Assembly: GCA_001661245.1 (NCBI GenBank) | Contig: KV454014.1 | Coordinates: forward strand, 651,354-710,370 | Origin: Pachysolen tannophilus NRRL Y-2460 | Taxonomy: Eukaryota; Ascomycota; Pichiomycetes; Alaninales; Pachysolenaceae | DNA length: 59,017 bases | Direction: 5' to 3' | Shown here: positions 30,580-40,134 of the stretch, piece by piece | Position numbering within the stretch: the stretch's first letter is position 1 | How the letters are laid out: each line of letters opens with the position of its first letter | The notes under the pieces: model-generated | What the model was told of the DNA's origin: nothing | What the model saw: the letters and a program-made list of their open reading frames with translations, nothing else | The model's database searches: none | Made by a program: the position numbers and the translations under genes

Positions 30580-30865
30580 ATATATATATATATATATATT
30601 TAACAAACTTGTTTTTTTTTTCTTCCGGCTTTTATTTTTAAATCCTAATGATTCCGTATTTTTCTTATTTGTATTGTATTTTAATGTGGTGTTTGAGCCG
30701 AACTTCCCCTGTTCACCAGAATTTTTTTTTTAAAAAACTTGCGGATACTCCGCCCGTCTTGGCTCTTTCTCTTTTCAAAATATCGCTTAAGCGTGCAGCA
30801 GACAACACAGATTATTTAATTTAAACTGTAAGAGAACGCGGCCATTAAGGTTAAGAACCGCCTAC

Positions 30866-30916
30866 GCGGTCAGTGCGGTCAATACGGTCAATGCGGCCAG
30901 TACGGTCGGTAAGGCC
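30866..30916 (+). repeat. GC-rich 9-bp tandem repeat, RCGGTCARY
   Basis: Five full diverged units and one partial: GCGGTCAGT, GCGGTCAAT, ACGGTCAAT, GCGGCCAGT, ACGGTCGGT, AAGGCC. Related GGTCA elements recur at 30941-30969. It contrasts strongly with the AT-rich surroundings. Confidence 0.85.
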
Positions 30917-31490
30917 AACAAAAAATAAAACAAAATTAAACAAGGTCAGTACCGGTCATCACGGTCAGTCTTTGGGCAGAGCTTTCCTTTCGCTGTCTAT
31001 TTTATTTTTTTTATTTTTTTATTTTTTATTTTTTCTTTATTTTTTTATTTTGTTGTTCTTTTTTCCATCGATTAATCGATTGATCGATCGTCGTTTATTT
31101 TTCTTAAAAGAAGAAGAACCGAACTCAATTTTTTTTTAAAAAAGAAATAGATAAAAACCAAAAAAAAAAAAAGAAGAAAAAAAATTGCAATGATAGTAAT
31201 AATATTATATTAATTTGATTAACAATGTATAACTACTGTTTGTTAAAAAAAATAGGTTGGGTTTTTTTTTGAATGAAATCGTCTTATCATTAATTAAGAA
31301 ATAGTTTGTTCCAAATTTTATTGTTACTGTTGGGTTTTTTTTCTCTTATTTTTATTTTTATTTTTATTTTTTATTTTATTTTATTTTTGCTACAGTTTAT
31401 TCTACTAATAATTAATAATCTATAATACGTATAATTTATACATAATTGTATATTATATTTGTTTCAAAGTACTTTATTTTATTCAACAAG

Positions 31491-31506
31491 AAACGAACGT
31501 TCGTTT
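31491..31506. repeat. 16-bp perfect palindrome
   Basis: AAACGAACGTTCGTTT equals its own reverse complement. It lies about 190 bp before the JSN1 start, so it is either a dimer-binding DNA site or a leader hairpin. Confidence 0.8.
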
Positions 31507-31697
31507 AAATTGAAAAAGACAAGAGACAAAAAAAAAAAGTTAAAAAAATAAAATAGAATAAAAAGTTAATAAACTCATAAATATATATATATATATATAT
31601 TTATATATTGAATTTTGCAAAGAAGTGATAGAGAAAAAGAGAAAACTTGAAAAAATAGGTTATAGAATTTATCCAATCAATCATCATAATTTAATAA

Positions 31698-34600
31698 ATG
31701 AATCAACAAGTGTTCGGCGGTAATAACATTCCAGGTATAAATATAACTACCAGTAGCGGTAGTAATATAGATGATGCTAATAGTTTTGATCAATTGAATT
31801 TGAGCTCGACAACACCAGCGCCATTTAATACTTCGTCTGCATCAAAATCACCGCTCAGTATTAGTCCACAGTTGACTAATACATCTCCTTCTTCCTCGTT
31901 AAGTCTTGGAAGTGGGAATAATAGACCGCTGTCGTTGGATTTTAGCACTATGTTATTCAATGAATCTTTGCAAAACCATCAACTGCAGTTACAATCGTCC
32001 CGCCAACAACAACAGCAACAACAACAACAGTTACAGCTAAATAATTCAAATAACGGATTAGGATCGCGAACTAGAAATAGAGCCGGAACATTACCTTCAA
32101 GGTTTACCCCAAACTCAACTTCATCAGTTTTTAACTCTACGTTTATGCCAGGTGCCGCTGGAGGTGGTGTCAGCAGTGGTTCATCTAGTTTCAACAACAG
32201 TCTTAACTTGAGTCCTGGTTTACATGCTGTTAAAGAGTTAAACGACGAGTTGAATTTGCCAGCAAGAAATAGGATAAGATCAAGTTCTTTTCAAAACACT
32301 AATATTTGGTCCAATAACGAACAAGAAAAGTTTTTAATTTCCGGTGTTAATCATAGTAATAATAGTACTGGAAGTTTAACTGCAAGTTTTACTACACCTA
32401 CTCATAATAATATTGATTTATTATTACCAAATGATAATTTTTCTCATTATGCTTCTTCACATCAACATTTAGGTCCACAAAATAATTCTACAGCTGTTCC
32501 GCTTAATGGAAACAACAACAACAACAACAATAATAATAATAATAATAATACTAATATTAATAATAATAACAATATTGATACGAGCACTTCCACAACAACG
32601 TCAACCACTGCAAATAATGCAAACAATATTAATGGTAATTCGACGTTGAACAGAACAAGATCTTATTCAACAAATAACGTCTTGGTAGCGAATCCAAGTG
32701 ATCAAAATGTTTATTATTTACAACAATTTTCTAATAATCCTTCTAATATTATAGCTGAGGAGATTACACATGAAAACGGTACTACTGTTCATCATCCAAA
32801 TGATGTTTTTAATAGTATTAATAGTGAAAATGTTAACAACCATATTTCATTACAAAATCCTCAACAACAACAACAACAACAACAAATAAAATACTTGGAA
32901 AGACCAAGAGCACAGACCTACACCAATGGTGTTAATACTAATATCGTTCCATTATTAGAGCAATACCAGAATTTCAACATTGGTGATGGTAATGCTACAT
33001 TGCCATTATTACAAGATGATGTTCCGCTGCATACAATTAATTTTGTTTCCACTTTTCAAGATGCGACTTTAAATCCAAGTAATACTATTGTCTTGGTTAA
33101 TTTACCAAACAATGGGTTAGTTACGGCTTTGAATTTTTACAAGATTTTGTCGAAATTTGGTATTGTATTGAGCGTTAGAATTATCAATTGTTCAAATGGA
33201 GATGTAATTGTATTAGCAGAATTTAATAATATTGAAAGTGCTATGAATTCTAAAGCAAGTTTGAATCACCAAGAGTTAATCCCAGGTTTAAGTTGTATTG
33301 TAGCGTTTGCAAAAATTTTATCAATCAATAATGACACTACCATTGTAGAACAACAACAACAGCAAACTCAACAAATTCAGCAGGTCCAGCAAGTCCAACA
33401 GTCCCAACAGCAACAGGAGAAGCCTACTTCCGTATCACATCCACCACAACAGGGATCTCCTGTTAAAGATGCTTCAAACGAACAGTTCAACTTACAAAAT
33501 TCAAGCCCTCTATTCCCAGAACCTGCATTCAATGATAATCTAGATCAATTCAAAGAGATCATTAAACAATTTGAGGGAGATTTAACTGAAGAAGAATCGA
33601 GATACTTAAAACACATCATATATAATGCAAGTAAATATGATTCAGTCATGGAGAAAGGTTTTGGCCCATTACCAGAACCTTTAACTGCTAGAGAATTTGA
33701 TTCTCCAAAATTACGTGAAATCAGGAAAGACATTGAAGCAAATAAATTGTCACAGCAAGAAGTGGAAGAATTAGCTTTAGCTATGATTTCAGAGTTACCT
33801 GAGTTGGCAAGTGATTATTTGGGTAATACCATAGTGCAGAAACTATTTGAAATATGTTCAGCTCCTATAAGGGATATTCTCTTGATCAAGTTATCACCTT
33901 ACTTATCGCAAATGGGTATTCATAAAAATGGTACTTGGGCAGCTCAGAAATTAATATCGACAGCAACTACTCAGAGAGAAATGAAGATTATCAGTCATTC
34001 ATTGAAGCCATATTGTTGTAATTTATTCAATGATCAATTTGGTAATTATGTCTTACAGTGTGTTTTGAAATTTGGTAGTCCTTGGAATGACTTTATCACT
34101 GAAGCAATATTAGCTAAATTTATGGAAATTTCGAGAGGTAGATTTGGTGCTAGAGCTATTAGAGCATGTTTAGAATCAAACTTGATTACAAATGAGCAAA
34201 CTGCTGTTATTGCTGCAACTATTGTTACTCATGGTAATAATTTGGCTACGAATGCCAATGGTTCATTGCTTATTACTTGGTATTTCGATACTTATCAATT
34301 ACCAAATAGACATGCTATTTTTCTGCCATACTTAATTCCAAGCTTACTTCAGTTATGTACACATAAATTAGGATCTTTAACAATTTTGAAGATATTGAAC
34401 TATAGAAACGATTTGGGTCCTAGAAATTTAATCTTAAAGGAGATTTTTGGAGAATTACCTGAAGAATCAGATGCCGACCAACAGGAGCATCAAACTCCAT
34501 CGAAACCACCAAGTAAACTATTACGTGATATATTGTCGGACAACGTCAATGGTGTCTCATTTATTTACAAAATTATATCAATTCCATTGTTAGAAGCACA

Positions 34601-35231
34601 TTTAAAGCAACATATAATAACTCAGATAAGAATGGTTCTTTTGGATTTGAATATCACGAGCTATCAAGGCTATAAGAGGTTAATGGAGGAAGTTGGATTA
34701 AGAAATAGCGGTAGGGAAAACATGGACAATGGTAAAACTCATTCAAGATCACACCCTCAAGGTTTTAGGAGAAATTTTGGTACTATTGGAAATAATCCTA
34801 ACAATGGGAATTTAAGCGGTAACCGCATCCATATGAATGGACTTGGTTCTAATGGTGGATACTTCCAACCTTCTCTGGAACAAGGTGCTTACATGATGCA
34901 GCTGCCCCAACAAAATATAATGCATAGCAATAATAATATGATGATGGGATCTCTGATTCAAGGTGTGGCAGGTCAATTTTATTCACAATTCCCGCTGCCC
35001 CAACCGCAATTTCCATTCAACAATGGAAATTCTGATACCGGTAATAATCAGTATAACAATATGGTTTCAGGATCAGTATCTCCTCCATCTAGGCAATTGC
35101 AGAATCAGCCTGTCATGCAGAACGACGTTTTGCTGCAATTACAGCTGTTGTCACTTTCCTCTGCTGTTAAGGGATATCCAGATTCTCCAACTTTCTCACA
35201 ACAACAGCATAATCAACCAACATATTATTAG
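31698..35231 (+). CDS. JSN1: Pumilio-family RNA-binding protein Jsn1/Puf2
   Basis: mRNA-binding protein of 1177 aa (S. cerevisiae Jsn1 1091, Puf2 1075). The N-terminal third is Ser/Asn/Gln-rich, with poly-Q and poly-N coded by CAA and AAC/AAT runs. An RRM lies at about 450-545 (TIVLVNLPNNGLVTALNFYKILSKFG...VIVLAEFNNIESAM). Pumilio repeats occupy about 655-990, with NTIVQKLFEICS, NGTWAAQKLIS, FGNYVLQCVLKFG, FGARAIRACLES and LGSLTILKILNY. RRM plus a short set of Puf repeats is the Jsn1/Puf2 architecture, distinct from Puf3-5. In S. cerevisiae these proteins bind mRNAs for membrane proteins and, for Jsn1, promote mitochondrial Arp2/3 association. Being single-copy before the genome duplication, it stands for both. 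Confidence 0.93.
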   Translation: MNQQVFGGNNIPGINITTSSGSNIDDANSFDQLNLSSTTPAPFNTSSASKSPLSISPQLTNTSPSSSLSLGSGNNRPLSLDFSTMLFNESLQNHQLQLQSSRQQQQQQQQQLQLNNSNNGLGSRTRNRAGTLPSRFTPNSTSSVFNSTFMPGAAGGGVSSGSSSFNNSLNLSPGLHAVKELNDELNLPARNRIRSSSFQNTNIWSNNEQEKFLISGVNHSNNSTGSLTASFTTPTHNNIDLLLPNDNFSHYASSHQHLGPQNNSTAVPLNGNNNNNNNNNNNNNTNINNNNNIDTSTSTTTSTTANNANNINGNSTLNRTRSYSTNNVLVANPSDQNVYYLQQFSNNPSNIIAEEITHENGTTVHHPNDVFNSINSENVNNHISLQNPQQQQQQQQIKYLERPRAQTYTNGVNTNIVPLLEQYQNFNIGDGNATLPLLQDDVPLHTINFVSTFQDATLNPSNTIVLVNLPNNGLVTALNFYKILSKFGIVLSVRIINCSNGDVIVLAEFNNIESAMNSKASLNHQELIPGLSCIVAFAKILSINNDTTIVEQQQQQTQQIQQVQQVQQSQQQQEKPTSVSHPPQQGSPVKDASNEQFNLQNSSPLFPEPAFNDNLDQFKEIIKQFEGDLTEEESRYLKHIIYNASKYDSVMEKGFGPLPEPLTAREFDSPKLREIRKDIEANKLSQQEVEELALAMISELPELASDYLGNTIVQKLFEICSAPIRDILLIKLSPYLSQMGIHKNGTWAAQKLISTATTQREMKIISHSLKPYCCNLFNDQFGNYVLQCVLKFGSPWNDFITEAILAKFMEISRGRFGARAIRACLESNLITNEQTAVIAATIVTHGNNLATNANGSLLITWYFDTYQLPNRHAIFLPYLIPSLLQLCTHKLGSLTILKILNYRNDLGPRNLILKEIFGELPEESDADQQEHQTPSKPPSKLLRDILSDNVNGVSFIYKIISIPLLEAHLKQHIITQIRMVLLDLNITSYQGYKRLMEEVGLRNSGRENMDNGKTHSRSHPQGFRRNFGTIGNNPNNGNLSGNRIHMNGLGSNGGYFQPSLEQGAYMMQLPQQNIMHSNNNMMMGSLIQGVAGQFYSQFPLPQPQFPFNNGNSDTGNNQYNNMVSGSVSPPSRQLQNQPVMQNDVLLQLQLLSLSSAVKGYPDSPTFSQQQHNQPTYY

Positions 35232-35925
35232 ATTCTATAAATTTCTTTTTGCATAGGGATTATACAAGGGTTCATTTTATTTTATTATTTATCTTTTTTT
35301 TATTTCTATACTTTATCTGGTTATAAAGAGAAATTTTAATGGTTTATGAAAAAATTATCACTTTCTTGTCTTAATGATTAAGGATATATTGACTTAGTTG
35401 AAGCTTTTCATCTCATCAATGTCTAATGATACATAAAAAAAATGGTTTAGTTATATTTTTAGTTGCTTTATATAACATGAAAATAAAAAAATAGATGCTC
35501 TAAAAACAATTTTAAAAAAAGACATAAAACAGGAAGATTTTATACAGATATTTTTTTTATTTTTTATAATTACGTGTTTTTTATTTACAAATGTTCTTCG
35601 TGAAATTTCTTAATCATTAATTACTATTACTATTACTATTACTATTACTATTATTATTATTATCTGTATTTGTATTGAGTGGAAGTTCTATTTTATTATT
35701 GTCTACATCTAATTCTAAATCTTAAGATGATAATTCCATTTATGTCCAAAAGCGGTAATTACTGAAAAGGGTTGTTTTTGGGGAAGTTTTTTTTTCCAGC
35801 TTTTGATTTTTAAATATCTTTTTTTTTCCAGAGAAAACCGCTGAAGACATTTCATCTAATTATATATAATTTATACCGTTAACCAGTTCTATATACATTT
35901 GATTTATCTTGTTAAGTTTGGAAAA
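35232..35925. promoter_or_regulatory. JSN1 3' flank and MAM33 promoter
   Basis: 694 bp. It has an (ACTATT)n then (ATT)n tract at about 35626-35662. The minus strand of 35616-35720 could encode a 35-residue acidic then Asn/Ser tail, but with no start and a stop just upstream. No other gene seen. Confidence 0.45.
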
Positions 35926-36753
35926 ATGTCTTACCGTTTAGCTTCTCGTTCTTTAAGAACATCAGTTCTTAACTTGAAAACTGTTTCACTTAAACAACAA
36001 AAACCATTACAAAGGGTAATTTCAAAATCGGGTTTTCCGCTATCATCATACTTTGAACAACAAAGAACTTTTTCTTCTTCAATTAAATATTTTAATAGTG
36101 CAAAGAAAGATTTGGAAACTATATTAAAATCTGAATTAGAATTTGAAAAAAATGATGCATTTTCCTTAGAAAAATATCACCAAGATTGGTTAGCTTCCTC
36201 AGGTTTCCAAATTATTAACGTTGAAGATAAAGTTTTAGCTGAATTGGTCAAGAAAAATGGTAATGAAATAATTCACGTTTACTTTGATGTTGTTCAAATC
36301 ACAAACTCTCCATTTGAAAATGAAATGGATGAACAAGATGATGAACAGTTAATCGACGAAAATAATGAAGATGGTGAATTAAGAAATTTGGTCAATGATA
36401 CTATTGCCAATGTCAATGTTGTCATTGAAAACACTACAGATAACTCGGCCATTGGTATCGATTTACTCTTGTCAGTTTCTAATAACAAGTTTGCAATCAA
36501 TGGTTTATCTCATTTTGAAGATGCAACATTGGCATTATCAGAAACTGCAGAAGCTGATTCTAAGAGACAATTGAAATACAACGGTCCACCATTCAGCAAT
36601 TTAGCTGAAGAATTACAAGATTCCTTAACTGGTTACTTGACATCAAGAGGAATCGATGAACAATTGGGTGATTTCATTGTTGCTTATTCAACAGTTAAAG
36701 AAAATAATGAATACATTTCCTGGTTGACTAATTTGAAAAAATTTTTCAGCTGA
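35926..36753 (+). CDS. MAM33: Mitochondrial matrix p32-family protein Mam33
   Basis: Acidic trimeric matrix protein (gC1qBP/p32 family) that helps mitochondrial translation. It has 275 aa from the ATG at 35926 (S. cerevisiae 266); the open frame upstream begins only with TTG. The first 45 residues are basic and Ser/Leu-rich with no acids, a matrix presequence. The mature part has the p32 pattern: LEFEKN, FDVVQI, an acidic loop (EMDEQDDEQLIDENNED), then IDLLLSVSNNKFAINGLSHF and the C-terminal helix block YNGPPFSNLAEELQDSLTGYL plus WLTNLKKFF. Confidence 0.93.
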   Translation: MSYRLASRSLRTSVLNLKTVSLKQQKPLQRVISKSGFPLSSYFEQQRTFSSSIKYFNSAKKDLETILKSELEFEKNDAFSLEKYHQDWLASSGFQIINVEDKVLAELVKKNGNEIIHVYFDVVQITNSPFENEMDEQDDEQLIDENNEDGELRNLVNDTIANVNVVIENTTDNSAIGIDLLLSVSNNKFAINGLSHFEDATLALSETAEADSKRQLKYNGPPFSNLAEELQDSLTGYLTSRGIDEQLGDFIVAYSTVKENNEYISWLTNLKKFFS

Positions 36754-37389
36754 AAAAAGGTGATTTACACGTAGAATGAAACCACATCTTTTTCATTTTC
36801 ATTTTCATTTTCATTTTATTTTTACTTTCAAAATTTTTTTAATTTAACCTTCTTTCACAATATTTTGGTTTTTTGTTGAATTTTATAGCAGAATTTTCTG
36901 GTACGTGTATATAGATAGATATTTGAATCGGTTTCATTTAGCAACTGCAGCAGCAGGTTAAAAAGAGTAGATGACAGAAAGTACGCATCTGTAGCTGCAA
37001 TTAGAAAACGGGATAGACGTACAAAAAAAGCAAAAAGTAACGTGGTAGTGTGCATACTATATAAAAAGTCCTTTTCGGTTTCTTCAGGGGCTGCCTCAAA
37101 AAAATTATTTTTTGAACTTTTTTTTTACTTTCAATTCCGCCCCTCTTACTTTTTTCGGATGTGACTGTTGTTTTTTTTTCTCAATTTTTTAATTTTTTTT
37201 CACTAATATTATTTTCAGGGTAAAGAAACCTCTTTTTAACCTTGGTTGTGAAAATTTTCCAAGTATCCAAAACGCAGTAGTGAGGTTCGAAGAGCTGGAC
37301 TATACAAAACTTGATTATTTCTATAATTTGAATTTTATTATTAAAATTTGATATTTAATAATAACTTATATTAATCAAAATAAGAAAAA
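36754..37389. promoter_or_regulatory. MAM33 3' flank and P1 ribosomal gene promoter
   Basis: 636 bp. There is (TTTTCA)n at 36789-36818. Upstream of the ribosomal gene I see T-runs and a TCAGGGTAAAG segment near 37216 that is one base off a Tbf1-type TTAGGGT. No full Rap1 site or CACGTG was found. No gene. Confidence 0.45.
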
Positions 37390-38048
37390 ATGTCAGACGC
37401 TGCTGTTTCATACGCTGCCTTAATTTTGGCCGATTCAGAAATTGAAATTACATCAGACAAATTGTTAACTTTAACAAAAGCTGCTGGTGCCTCAGTTGAA
37501 CAAATCTGGGCAGATGTTTTTGCTAAAGCTTTAGAAGGTAAAGACTTAAAAGAATTGTAAGTATTAGATCGTTATATCACAGCATATTGGTGTTTTTATT
37601 TTATTTTTTGGTTTTTTTTTTTGTTCAGAGTTGAGTGTATTGTATGTTTTGTCTTGGAAGTTAAACTTGAAAGATTTGATTATTAAAAATAATTATGATT
37701 GATTATTCACTGCTATTTGCAATTTTCAGAATTTTCATTATTTTGAAATAATCTTTTTCTAATAAGAGAGACATACATATTCATCAGAAGAAGAATAGCA
37801 ACGCAAGACAAAAAAGTTTATTTGGTTTTACAAATATAGAGATGTACAAAAGTTACTAACTTCAAATTTTTTTTTTTCTTTTTTAACATAGATTATTCTC
37901 ATTTGCTGCTTCTGCTCCAACTGCTGGTGCTGCTACCGGTGCTGCTGCTGCTTCAGGTGCCTCTGAAGCTGCTGCTGCTGAAGAAGAAAAAGCTGAAGAA
38001 GCTAAGGAAGAATCAGATGATGATATGGGATTTGGTTTATTCGATTAA
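37390..38048 (+). CDS. RPP1: 60S acidic ribosomal protein P1, two exons
   Basis: Stalk protein that recruits translation GTPases. Exon 1 is 37390-37556, the intron is 37557-37891, and exon 2 is 37892-38048. It has 107 aa (S. cerevisiae Rpp1A 106). The N-terminal domain [20 protein letters not shown]...[10 protein letters not shown]...[22 protein letters not shown] is P1-type, not P2. It is followed by an Ala/Gly hinge, an acidic run, and the universal stalk end [12 protein letters not shown]. Whether it corresponds to P1 alpha or beta is unclear. The gene is too short per exon to stand out as a single reading frame. Confidence 0.96.
37557..37891 (+). other. Spliceosomal intron of RPP1
   Basis: 335 nt, long as is usual for ribosomal-protein introns. 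Donor GTAAGTAT, branch TACTAAC at 37854-37860, T-rich stretch, acceptor CATAG. I found no clear box C/D or H/ACA snoRNA inside. Confidence 0.93.
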
Positions 38049-38406
38049 ACAAAAAATTCGATATTAGGGGGAATAAGAAATTCATAGAATTAATCAATAT
38101 CAATAAAGAGAAGTGTTTCTTTAAAGCTATTTAAAAAATTTTATGGAGCTGAAGGATTATTTTTTTCCCATTTTCGCTCTTTTAATGTAGTTTATTGTAA
38201 TGTAATGTAAATTTCCACTTCAACTAAATTGTCTAATTATTTTATTATACTATAATACAACCTAACCTCCAACATTATCAATCAAATTAGCTCTTTAACC
38301 TTTATTTCCTGACCCGACCCGATGTTCATATATTTCTATATGAAACTAATAATACATCTGTGATGAGATAAAAAAAAATACAACACTTGAAAATAGTAAC
38401 ACAAAT
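38049..38406. other. Tail-to-tail spacer RPP1 / unknown gene
   Basis: 358 bp of 3' flanks, with a TGTAATGTAATGTAA direct repeat at 38195-38209. No gene seen. Confidence 0.5.
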
Positions 38407-39534
38407 TCATTCCATTCTCTTTTTACCAGCAATTTTATCAAGATTTGTATCCCTAAAATTAGTATTCATGCCCAGTTTCTCGTTTAAAGTATTATAATAG
38501 AATCCAAACTTGTTATGCAAAAAAAGTTTTTGATTTTCACTGATCTCATTAACTAGTGCGTCGTAATCTAAATTATTACTATGAATTGTATTAGCATTAT
38601 TGTTGCTTTTTTTATTCTTTTTTAAACTTTTTGTCTTTTGCAGATTCCTTTTATTTCTTGAAGCCAATGCAGTTGTAGAAGGTGACAACAATAATTCATC
38701 ATCAGGAATTTGCATACGAGCAACTGAAGAATAATTATAATTGTTAGTACGGCCGAATGTATCTAATTCAGTCTCAGAAATTGTCCTATCTGATTCCAGT
38801 TCTTCTGATTTCCTAATTTCCTTGGAAGAATCTAATCTACTTATTTTTTTATTCCCAACACCCAACTTTCTCTTTTTTCTATTTTTGCCATTCCCAGTGA
38901 CCTTTAAATTATCTCCTTGTTCCTGTTCCTGTTTATGTTCATGTCCATGTTCTTGTTTCTTTACTCTTATTAAATTAATCATTTCCAATTCTTTCCCCAT
39001 TAATTTCTTTTCAATATCAAATTGTTCCCTTAATATAGTATTGTTTAAATTTAAAATTTCTAAAGTTTTTGAATCTTTAGCAATTTTCCTTAAAAGTTGA
39101 AATAAAATCTTATTTATTAATATATCAAGCGATTTCAGATCCATCTTATAAACCATGTTTTCATCTCCATCAAATGATTCCAGAATTTCATGAGCTAAAA
39201 CTCCCACTATGTTCACATAGTTATCATCCTTGGATAACTCATTTTCATACTGACTAAAAATTGAAGAAAGATCTTTTATCCTATCAATATGTTGCTCAGT
39301 ATCATCTTTACCAACCTTTGACAAATCACTATCGCTTAATGATGTGTTACCTTCTTTTTCATTTTCATCTTTTATTCCACTTGTTTCATGATTGGTTCCC
39401 AAAATCAGTTGTAGCCTAGAAGATAAACTTGATTCATTTTTCTTCAAAGATAAGGCAGGTGATAATCCTGATTTTGGCTTTTGTTTCTTATTATTTAAAT
39501 TTACCACCGGTGAAATAGGAGGTGTCTGATTCAT
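38407..39534 (-). CDS. Uncharacterised protein with central helical region
   Basis: 375 aa, family not recognised. The N-terminus is Ser/Lys/Pro-rich (MNQTPPISPVVNL). Residues about 85-195 look ordered and helical: IDRIKDLSSIFSQYENEL, VGVLAHEILESFDGDEN, SLDILINKILFQLLRKIA, and a Leu-rich possible coiled coil ILNLNNTILREQFDIEKKL. A His/Glu/Gln run and a strongly basic stretch (KNRKKRKLGVGNKK) that may be a nuclear signal follow. A second basic patch (RNLQKTKSLKKNKKS) and a moderately ordered C-terminus (YDALVNEISENQKLFLHNKFGFYYNTL) end it. The mixture suggests a nuclear or chromosome-associated protein, which is inference only. Confidence 0.6.
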   Translation of the reverse strand: MNQTPPISPVVNLNNKKQKPKSGLSPALSLKKNESSLSSRLQLILGTNHETSGIKDENEKEGNTSLSDSDLSKVGKDDTEQHIDRIKDLSSIFSQYENELSKDDNYVNIVGVLAHEILESFDGDENMVYKMDLKSLDILINKILFQLLRKIAKDSKTLEILNLNNTILREQFDIEKKLMGKELEMINLIRVKKQEHGHEHKQEQEQGDNLKVTGNGKNRKKRKLGVGNKKISRLDSSKEIRKSEELESDRTISETELDTFGRTNNYNYSSVARMQIPDDELLLSPSTTALASRNKRNLQKTKSLKKNKKSNNNANTIHSNNLDYDALVNEISENQKLFLHNKFGFYYNTLNEKLGMNTNFRDTNLDKIAGKKRME

Positions 39535-40134
39535 TTCTCAATCAATATACTACTGCTATAACTTCCAAACCGCCAAAGAATAGCTTATACCAATATAATC
39601 ATATGATGATGATATTATCATCTAAAATGCAACTACTGTTAAAAGTAATGTATACCTGAAATACTCCGGCCTCAAAACTCACTTCATTTCCATAGCTACC
39701 TTTTTTTGTGGTATTGATGTCCGTAAAACATACACGACCAAAAATTGTATAGAAATAAAGATAAGGTGGATGGATACGATGAATAGAGAAATAAAAACAG
39801 TTTTATTTTTGAATTGGATTCTCTTATATTTATGAATCTTTAGGTGTAATGTAATGCACAGAGTGGAAAGAGCAAAACTTGTATTTATATATATATACTT
39901 GGAAACAAATGAAAAAAAAGTAAAAAAATAAAAAAAAATATAGTAATAATCAAAAAAAAAAAAAAAAGGCAAAAAAAATCAGTGAATATGATGAATAAAG
40001 TAAAGAAATATATTTATATATACTTTTCTGATAAAATAAAAACAGAGTAGCGGATTGATTGATTAAACTTGAGCTGTGTATAAAATTTTTTAAGAAATGT
40101 TAAAATATTTTGATTTTTTTTTATGAAAAAATGA
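39535..40134. promoter_or_regulatory. Promoter of the unknown gene and CTP1 3' flank
   Basis: 600 bp. A 15-bp inverted repeat GATGATA-T-TATCATC lies near 39606-39621. The remainder is A-rich. A 97-codon open frame here is A/T-run translation without recognisable features, and I do not call it. Confidence 0.45.

Larger units (their letters stand above)
30488..31697. promoter_or_regulatory. Oxidase 3' flank and JSN1 promoter/leader
   Basis: 1.2 kb with no convincing gene; the one open frame above 60 codons opens with GTG and crosses repeats. It contains four 11-bp TGTACA repeats (30537-30579), a GC-rich patch (about 30690-30990) with 9-bp RCGGTCARY repeats, an ATCGAT-rich stretch (31067-31091), long T/A runs, and a 16-bp perfect palindrome (31491-31506). 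Confidence 0.55.

Noticed and set aside
30873-31139. 88-codon frame across the GC-rich repeat patch
   Set aside because: It opens with GTG, and its peptide is a direct translation of the 9-bp repeat followed by homopolymers. No known domain.
37557-37891. snoRNA inside the RPP1 intron
   Set aside because: No convincing C (RUGAUGA) and D (CUGA) pair with a terminal stem, and no H/ACA hinge.
39679-39972. 97-codon minus-strand frame
   Set aside because: It is a Phe/Tyr/Ile-rich translation of A-runs in a spacer, without conserved features.
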